From NCBI GenBank assembly GCA_003577245.1, contig QEVS01000003.1, forward strand, positions 221,557-285,556: a DNA stretch of 64,000 nucleotides, read 5' to 3'. Numbering within the stretch: the first letter of the stretch is position 1; every line of letters begins with the position of its first letter. The translations under genes and the position numbers were made by a program. Below the pieces are notes generated by a model. That model did not search any database, had not been told where the DNA came from, and saw only the letters and a list, made by a program, of their open reading frames with translations. This document shows, piece by piece, positions 58,477 to 64,000 of this stretch. The DNA is from a bacterium (GTDB taxonomy: Bacteria > Chloroflexota > Dehalococcoidia > Tepidiformales > Tepidiformaceae).

Positions 58477-59421
58477 ATGATTCGTTACACGTTGCGGCGT
58501 GTCGCATTCTTTTTTCCCGTCCTTCTTGCAGCCAGTGCACTTACCTTCTTCGCCATCGCTCTACTCCCCGGCGACCCGGCCCTGGCGTTCGTAGGAGAGC
58601 AAGCCGAGCAGGAACAGATAGACCACTTCCATCGCACCCATGGGCTCGACCGGCCAATCCTTGAGCGCTACGTCGATTGGCTGGCCGGGATGGTCCGCCT
58701 TGATCCGGGCCGAGGATACCTGGGCGGAGCGACCATCGGCGATGAACTCCGCACTCGCTTCCCTGTCACTGCCATGATAATGGTCTTCATCTTCGGTTTC
58801 ACTGTGTTCTTTGGAACGGCCTTTGGGATCGTTGCTGCAGCAATGCAGAACCGCTGGCCCGACTACTGTCTGAGGTTCTTCAGTGTTTTGGGCCAGGCAA
58901 TCCCGGATTTCTATCTGCTTACTTTGCTTCTGCTCATCCCGGCAATTCTCTGGCGGTATTCGCCTCCATTCGGTTATGTGCCGTTCTGGGAAGATCCATT
59001 GCGCGCACTCCAGCAAGTGGTGCCTCCCACCCTTTTAATCTCAATCGGTGGCACGGCAACACTGTTACGTGTGACCCGAGCTGCCATGCTTGAGGTGCTT
59101 CGTCAGGATTACATTCGTACAGCCAGGGCAAGAGGCGTCGGGCAGTTCCCCATCCTGCTCAGGCATGCAGCACCGAATGCAGCATTACCGGTAATGACTC
59201 TTGCAGGGGCGCTTATGGGAGGTCTGTTAGGTGGTACGGTAATACTCGAAAATATTACATCATTGCCCGGACTTGGACAGTACACGTTCAATGCAGTTGT
59301 GCAGCAAGACCTCAACGTTGTAATGGCGATGACCATGTATGCCGCTTTCCTTGTGTTGACCACCAATCTGATTGTCGATCTGCTGTACGCGGCCGTCGAT
59401 CCAAGGATTCGGTATCGGTGA
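58477..59421 (+). CDS. ABC transporter permease, DppB type
   Basis: A 314-residue inner-membrane permease with about six spans. The N-terminal MIRYTLRRVAFFFPVLLAAS pattern and the EAA-loop LEVLRQDYIRTARARGVG identify the DppB/OppB group. It pairs with the DppC-type permease through a GTGA overlap. Confidence 0.93.
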   Translation: MIRYTLRRVAFFFPVLLAASALTFFAIALLPGDPALAFVGEQAEQEQIDHFHRTHGLDRPILERYVDWLAGMVRLDPGRGYLGGATIGDELRTRFPVTAMIMVFIFGFTVFFGTAFGIVAAAMQNRWPDYCLRFFSVLGQAIPDFYLLTLLLLIPAILWRYSPPFGYVPFWEDPLRALQQVVPPTLLISIGGTATLLRVTRAAMLEVLRQDYIRTARARGVGQFPILLRHAAPNAALPVMTLAGALMGGLLGGTVILENITSLPGLGQYTFNAVVQQDLNVVMAMTMYAAFLVLTTNLIVDLLYAAVDPRIRYR

Positions 59422-60368
59422 CTGCGCCAGTGTCAGCCGCCGGCAGTGTGCTCGCGTCTCGTCGTCGCGGACTGGCTTCCGGTATCGGCGTCCCGTTACT
59501 GAGGTTCGTCAGGGCGCAACCACTGGGGAGCTTCGGGGCTGTCCTGGTGATTGTCTTTGTCCTCATGGCCGTTTTCGCTCCCTTGTTGGCTCCGTATGAT
59601 CCGCGAAGGAGCGTCGATCAGCCACTCCTCTCTCCCGGAGGAGATCATCTGCTTGGTACTGACGCCATTGGACAGGACGTCCTAAGCCGCGTGATCGTCG
59701 GCAGTCAAATCTCGATAGCGATTGCTGTCAGTGTCGTGCTCGTCAACGTCACGTTGAGCACCCTCTTCGGCCTCTGGTCTGGATATTTCCAGGGCCCGGT
59801 CGATTACCTGATTCAGAGGAGCGGCGAGGTCTGGGTCGCGTTCCCGGGCCTAATTGCCTTGCTTCTCATCGTTGCGGTGCTTGGACCTCCGAGCACCGAG
59901 GGCGGGAACCTCCTGACAATTGTCTGGGACATGCGCAATCTTATCTTCGCGTTCTCTATCGGCGCGGTCTTTGGCGGCTCTCGCGTTGTCCGCGCAGTCA
60001 CGCTCTCACTGAAGCATCAGGACTATGTGATTGCTGCGACGACCCTTGGAGCGGGGCACATGCGCATTGTCCTCCGGCATATTCTCCCGAACGTAATGCC
60101 CTACGTGATTGTCGCAGCGACACAGGGCCTTGGCGCGGTCATTCTCGGCGAGGCTGCGCTTTCCTTCCTGGGCCTCGGCGTTGCTCCAGGGACACCTTCG
60201 TGGGGCCAGGACCTCTCCGGCCGCAATCGACTCTACTTCCGGGAGGCTATCTGGGTAGCCCTCGCACCAGGGACGGCCATTACCTTGACGGTGCTTGGGT
60301 TCAACCTCTTCGGCGATGCCCTGCGGGACGCGCTTGATCCGCGGCTCCGTGCCGGTGGGCGCCGATGA
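59418..60368 (+). CDS. ABC transporter permease, DppC type
   Basis: A 316-residue permease with about six spans. HLLGTDAIGQDVLSRVIVG and the EAA loop KHQDYVIAATTLGAGHMRIV mark the DppC/OppC group. It starts at GTG 59418, overlapping the DppB stop. No ATP-binding (DppD/DppF) genes follow in the window, so the importer must use ATPases encoded elsewhere or the gap downstream has lost them. Confidence 0.92.
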   Translation: MTAPVSAAGSVLASRRRGLASGIGVPLLRFVRAQPLGSFGAVLVIVFVLMAVFAPLLAPYDPRRSVDQPLLSPGGDHLLGTDAIGQDVLSRVIVGSQISIAIAVSVVLVNVTLSTLFGLWSGYFQGPVDYLIQRSGEVWVAFPGLIALLLIVAVLGPPSTEGGNLLTIVWDMRNLIFAFSIGAVFGGSRVVRAVTLSLKHQDYVIAATTLGAGHMRIVLRHILPNVMPYVIVAATQGLGAVILGEAALSFLGLGVAPGTPSWGQDLSGRNRLYFREAIWVALAPGTAITLTVLGFNLFGDALRDALDPRLRAGGRR

Positions 60369-61491
60369 TAGGGGCTGCCTGGATGCCAGGTCCGCATCCT
60401 GATCAGAAGCATGGACGAACGGCTCGAGGTGCTCTCGGATGGGCTGAAGAGCTTGCGTCATCACAACTTCTATCGCCGCAGTCAGAATCACGCCGACACT
60501 GGCTCAGGGCCGTCATGCTCACCCTCGATTGCCAGCCGACTTGGGTTATTTACGCCTTGAGTTCATCGCCCCGCCCATCCCAGCTGGATACCTGCCCGCA
60601 TGGCGGCTCTACACCAGGCCCGGGAAGACGGTTCCGGCAACCGGCCACAACTGGCAGGCAGTCGAATGTCACTGTGCATCCGTCCGGTCCCTGGTTGAGG
60701 AACTCAAATGGAGAGGCATCGTGACCGCCAGTCAGGAAGGAGACAGACCAACATGTTTGGCCAGGTGGAAACCATGCCCTGGCCGCCTGAACCGCTCATT
60801 TTGCCGAACCCTCACGCCCGGCACGTCAGCGTGACGCACACCGGGGCCATTCACCAACCCGCCGTTCGGTTGGCGTTTCTCCGGCCTGGGCTTCGGCGGC
60901 ATCTCCCGGAAAGTATACCGAGGCGGGCCGGCTCGGAGATGGCACAGTTTCTCAATGACGCTCTTTGCACCGGAATAGGTGGCACCTTTTCTACTCAGGT
61001 CCGGGCAAGACCACTATGTGACAACGGCAACTATCGAGCATCATGCCCTGACGCGATGACGAGTTGGAACAGGCCCGCGAGCCTCCTGGGGGTTCAGCGC
61101 CGGCAATTCGGTTCCCATTTCTGCATGGACGTGTTGGCCGTCCCGTACCTTGAAGCTCGGTTTGAAGTCTTTGCCGGCGGACCGTGCTTCCGGGGGATGT
61201 CGGCGTGGCGAATCGCAGACCCGATGCTGGGAAACCCGGGGCATATCCCCATGAACGAGGTTCCGTTTGCCACGTGCAACCCAAGCGGAGCGCGTGGCAA
61301 GTGCTGCCTCGAACACGGCACAGTCATGGGGTGGGCTTTCTGCCCGGCTGCAGGTGGCACTGCCGAACGCATGCTCGATTCGATGTTCCGCTGTAGACCG
61401 GCCCGGCACGAGTACGTCAGGCATCACCCCGGATGCACCTGTGGCAGTTCACTCGGTTGCACAGTGGACCAACGGCGAAGTTGGGCTCCTC
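60369..61491. other. Intergenic region, at most one short hypothetical frame
   Basis: About 1.1 kb between the permease and CoA-transferase genes. A 101-codon frame with a TTG start (60529-60834) reads plausibly as protein (LGYLRLEFIAPPIPAGYLP), but has no recognised family. A longer frame at 60708-61502 has no coding signature. The ATPase genes expected here are absent. Confidence 0.4.
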
Positions 61492-62613
61492 ATGCCGCGT
61501 GAGACGGAGGCCCGGCCCCAAGCCCCTCTGCGAGTACTGGAGTTGGGCACCGGCGTGGCAGCGCCCTACGCAGGTGCGCTACTCGCCAGCCTCGGGGCAT
61601 TGGTCGTCAAGCTCGAGCCGCCCGATGGCGACCCTTCACGACATTATCCTTTAGATGATCGGCCACTCAATGGCACCAGCCCGCTGTTCCGCTATCTTAA
61701 TGTCGGCAAAGCGAACGCGACGTTGACCCCGGCGAGGCTCCAAGCGGCAGCAGGTCAATGGGCCGACGTAATCCTTGATAGCAGGGTTCGGCGCGACGTC
61801 GAGGGATTCCTCACAGAGCGGGCGGCAGCCGGCGAATTCAAGTATGCCTCCGTGACTGCGTGGGGATTCGAACAGAACGACGCTGGAGACATCGACGACG
61901 AACTCATAGTCCAGGCTCAATCCGGGGTGATGACTCTAACCGGCGACTCTGGGGGAGCACCTCTTCGCCTCCCGGGTTTTCAGTCTCAGTTCCTCGCTGG
62001 TGCCTACACGGCAGCAGGTGTCCTGGCGAGTCTTCGAGAACACGGACCCCGGGTGATCGAGGTTGCATGGGTCACGGCAATCGCCACTGGTGCTGAGGGC
62101 AGCTTCCAACGATCCCTCTCTACCGGGGTCGTTCCTCCAGCCGCCGGCGCACATCCCACAGCCTCCTTTCCGGCTGGGGCCTTTCACTGCTCCGACGGTT
62201 TCGTGGTCCCAGGAACCGTCCGGCATCACGATTGGGAAATGCAGTGTCTTCTCTACGACCAACCGGATCTGGTGGTCGACCCCCGGTTCGCGACACCTGC
62301 GGGAAGAGCAAAGAACCACGCCGAACTTGTCGCGCGAATCCAGCCATGGTACAGCAAGCACAGCCGGAGCGAGATCTTCTCGCAGGCGCTCGGAGTCGGC
62401 TGGGCTTGCGGTATGGTGCTCGGCGCAGGAGATGCCCTCACCGATGCGCACCTCCACAACCGCCAGTTCTTCGGTCCGGCGTTCGGAACTGATGGGCAGT
62501 GGTTGGCTCCCGCTCGCCTGGCTCGCGGCCTCGAAAGCTACACCCGGCCCACACTAAACGACCACGGGGCCGATAACGCGTGGTTCGACCGACAGATTAG
62601 GACCTCAGAGTGA
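61492..62613 (+). CDS. Class III CoA-transferase-like subunit, catalytic Asp replaced
   Basis: A 373-residue CaiB/BaiF family protein. The N-terminal VLELGTGVAAPYAGALLASLG fold motif and RHYPLDD are present. Where active family members have the catalytic Asp, aligned through the AG pair to Asp179 of the next gene, this protein has Gln166. It therefore may be a structural or regulatory subunit. The ATG at 61492 lacks a clear ribosome-binding site. It overlaps the next gene by a GTGA junction. Confidence 0.8.
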   Translation: MPRETEARPQAPLRVLELGTGVAAPYAGALLASLGALVVKLEPPDGDPSRHYPLDDRPLNGTSPLFRYLNVGKANATLTPARLQAAAGQWADVILDSRVRRDVEGFLTERAAAGEFKYASVTAWGFEQNDAGDIDDELIVQAQSGVMTLTGDSGGAPLRLPGFQSQFLAGAYTAAGVLASLREHGPRVIEVAWVTAIATGAEGSFQRSLSTGVVPPAAGAHPTASFPAGAFHCSDGFVVPGTVRHHDWEMQCLLYDQPDLVVDPRFATPAGRAKNHAELVARIQPWYSKHSRSEIFSQALGVGWACGMVLGAGDALTDAHLHNRQFFGPAFGTDGQWLAPARLARGLESYTRPTLNDHGADNAWFDRQIRTSE

Positions 62614-63851
62614 GCAGGTTCAACTGGCTGACGGGCATCCGAGTACTGGAACTGACCACGGCCTGGGCCGGACCAGCAGTTGGCCGCTTCCTGGGCGCTC
62701 TTGGCGCAGACGTTGTGAAGGTCGAGTCGGCCCGCCGGTACGACCTCTGGCGGGGAAGCGCAAACGCAAAGCCACCCGACCGAAAAGGCGCGCACGTGTA
62801 CAACCTGGCCCCGAACTTCAACGGCCTCAACCGCAACAAGCGTGGGATATCGCTCGACCTGACCGCACCTGGAGGGCGTGAAATGTTCCTCCGGCTGGTG
62901 CAGGCTGCCGACGCGATAGTGACGAACCTCACGGCACGTGTGCTTCCCAACCTCGGTCTCGATTATGGAGCCCTGAGACAGGTCAACCCGCGTATCATCC
63001 TCCTCAACATGCCGGCCCTGGGTGCGTCTGGCCCGAATCGCGACCTCGCTGGTTACGGCTCAATCATCGAGGGAATGGGAGGTATGGCGGTTCGTTTCGG
63101 CCATGCGAGCGAAGGAGCGAGAGTGAGCCAAACGTTCTATCCGGATGCCGTGGCAGGTGTTCATGCGGTGGTTGCCCTCCTTGCCGGCCTGAACCGCAGG
63201 GATCGGGACGGCCACGGTCTTAGCATCGATCTCTCTCAGCAGGAGACAATGTGGCTCCAACTGGGGGAAGGGATCGTCCTCCATTCCCTGGAAGGGCGCG
63301 AGCCCGAACGAATGGGCAACGCCGAACCGGGCCTCGCACCCTCCGGAGTGTTCCCTACATTGGATAGCCGATGGGTGGCTTTGGTGGTGAAGTCCGACGA
63401 GCAGTTTGCTGCATTGGTGCAACTGGCCCACCCGAAGTTAAGGCATTTTGCTCGTTGGGAAACAACCCGCCGCCTCGCGAACCGCATGCAGCTCGAGTCC
63501 GCGGTTGGAAGCTGGACGGCTACGCTTCCGCTCGCCGGGCTTCTCGAAGCGTTCACTGAAAGAGACATTGCCGCCGCTGCAGTCAACAACTACGCCGAGG
63601 CCGCTGTGGCTCCGTGTTTCGCCGATCTCGACGCGCTCGAGCGCATTGCCCACCCGGAGGCGGGCACTTGCCTGCACCTGCGCATGCCGGTCCGGTTTGA
63701 TGGGCAATGTGTTGACACCCGCTTGCCTGGCGTAAGGTTCGGCGAACACACGGACTTGGTCTTGAAAGAGTGGGTGAGCGCATCGCGCAAGGAAATCGAA
63801 GGCCTCCGTGCGGGAGGGGCGGTCGTTGATGAAATACCTGCGACGCTATGA
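62610..63851 (+). CDS. Class III (CaiB/BaiF-type) CoA-transferase
   Basis: A 413-residue CoA-transferase. The N-terminus is RVLELTTAWAGPAVGRFLGALG, followed by GISLDLTAPGGREMFLRLV and YPDAVAGVHAV, with the catalytic Asp at 179. Such enzymes transfer CoA between an acyl donor and a carboxylic acid. With the degenerate upstream subunit it likely forms a heteromer resembling BbsEF-type transferases. It starts at GTG 62610 and overlaps the preceding stop. The substrate is unknown. Confidence 0.93.
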   Translation: MSRFNWLTGIRVLELTTAWAGPAVGRFLGALGADVVKVESARRYDLWRGSANAKPPDRKGAHVYNLAPNFNGLNRNKRGISLDLTAPGGREMFLRLVQAADAIVTNLTARVLPNLGLDYGALRQVNPRIILLNMPALGASGPNRDLAGYGSIIEGMGGMAVRFGHASEGARVSQTFYPDAVAGVHAVVALLAGLNRRDRDGHGLSIDLSQQETMWLQLGEGIVLHSLEGREPERMGNAEPGLAPSGVFPTLDSRWVALVVKSDEQFAALVQLAHPKLRHFARWETTRRLANRMQLESAVGSWTATLPLAGLLEAFTERDIAAAAVNNYAEAAVAPCFADLDALERIAHPEAGTCLHLRMPVRFDGQCVDTRLPGVRFGEHTDLVLKEWVSASRKEIEGLRAGGAVVDEIPATL

Positions 63852-64000
63852 GAGGCCGGGAGGCGGAACTTACTCTGATCAGGTCCAGATAGCTGCGAGA
63901 TAGTCGCGAAGCGGCTGGCAAGCAGGAGAGGGAGCAGGCACAGGAGAGGCGGTTATCTGTATAGACAATTGCCAGCGGGATCGCACCCCTCCATGTCCGA

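Noticed and set aside
60708..61502. 264-codon plus-strand frame
   Set aside because: No ribosome-binding site or domain; Cys/His/Arg-rich composition typical of a chance frame.

Overview
The window is GC-rich bacterial chromosome with dense, often overlapping genes. The gene complement (a full trp operon behind a T-box, folD, recJ, acpS/nnrDE, a DUF35/thiolase pair, and a catabolic island rich in sulfatases, enolase-superfamily enzymes and SDRs) suggests a member of the Chloroflexota, perhaps Dehalococcoidia or a SAR202-like lineage. That placement is an inference from gene content; no rRNA is present.

Region 1 (1-12.7 kb, minus strand) is one very long tryptophan operon. A promoter at 12636-12664 leads into a tRNA-Trp-sensing T-box leader (UGG specifier, T-box motif, terminator). 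The genes follow in the order trpB2, a CADD/TenA-like diiron protein, a four-helix-bundle protein, trpS, trpE, Nudix, Nudix fused to a CMD-like domain, an unknown ORF, trpG, trpD, trpC, a P-loop kinase, trpF, trpB, a CPBP protease and trpA (which runs off the left edge). Nearly every junction is an ATGA, GTGA or TGATG overlap.

Region 2 (12.8-29.1 kb) is ordinary chromosomal backbone. It holds a DUF35/thiolase pair, an MFS exporter, a zinc alcohol dehydrogenase, an alpha/beta hydrolase and glgC. It also holds an acpS-nnrDE-fabF-recJ-ClpN operon, folD, katG behind a palindromic operator candidate, and tRNA-Gly(UCC).

Region 3 (29.1-39.5 kb) is a mobile or decayed zone beside tRNA-Gly. It contains a tyrosine recombinase, a broken second recombinase, and a replication module: a small basic protein, a primase-helicase with a DUF927-type motor, and an iteron cluster with AT-rich tracts that looks like an origin. 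An HNH endonuclease, a third recombinase on the other strand, a terminase remnant, an IS256-like transposase remnant and a degenerate tRNA-Pro 3' fragment follow.

Region 4 (39.7-63.9 kb) is a catabolic island. It has two Cys-type sulfatases, an anaerobic sulfatase maturase to activate them, a clan-A-like glycosidase, two SDRs, a galactonate-dehydratase-like enolase, a TIM-barrel isomerase and an RraA-type aldolase. It also has a TetR regulator, two beta-propeller-type proteins, a haloalkane-dehalogenase-like hydrolase, a peptide/opine-type ABC importer (binding protein plus two permeases) and a pair of class III CoA-transferases. Four of its intergenic regions, and one just outside it, carry a shared 14-bp inverted repeat (YYGAC-N4-GTCNA), which I propose as the operator of a local regulon. 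The simplest reading is uptake and degradation of a sulfated sugar or polysaccharide through a non-phosphorylated sugar-acid route; the substrate is not determined by the sequence.
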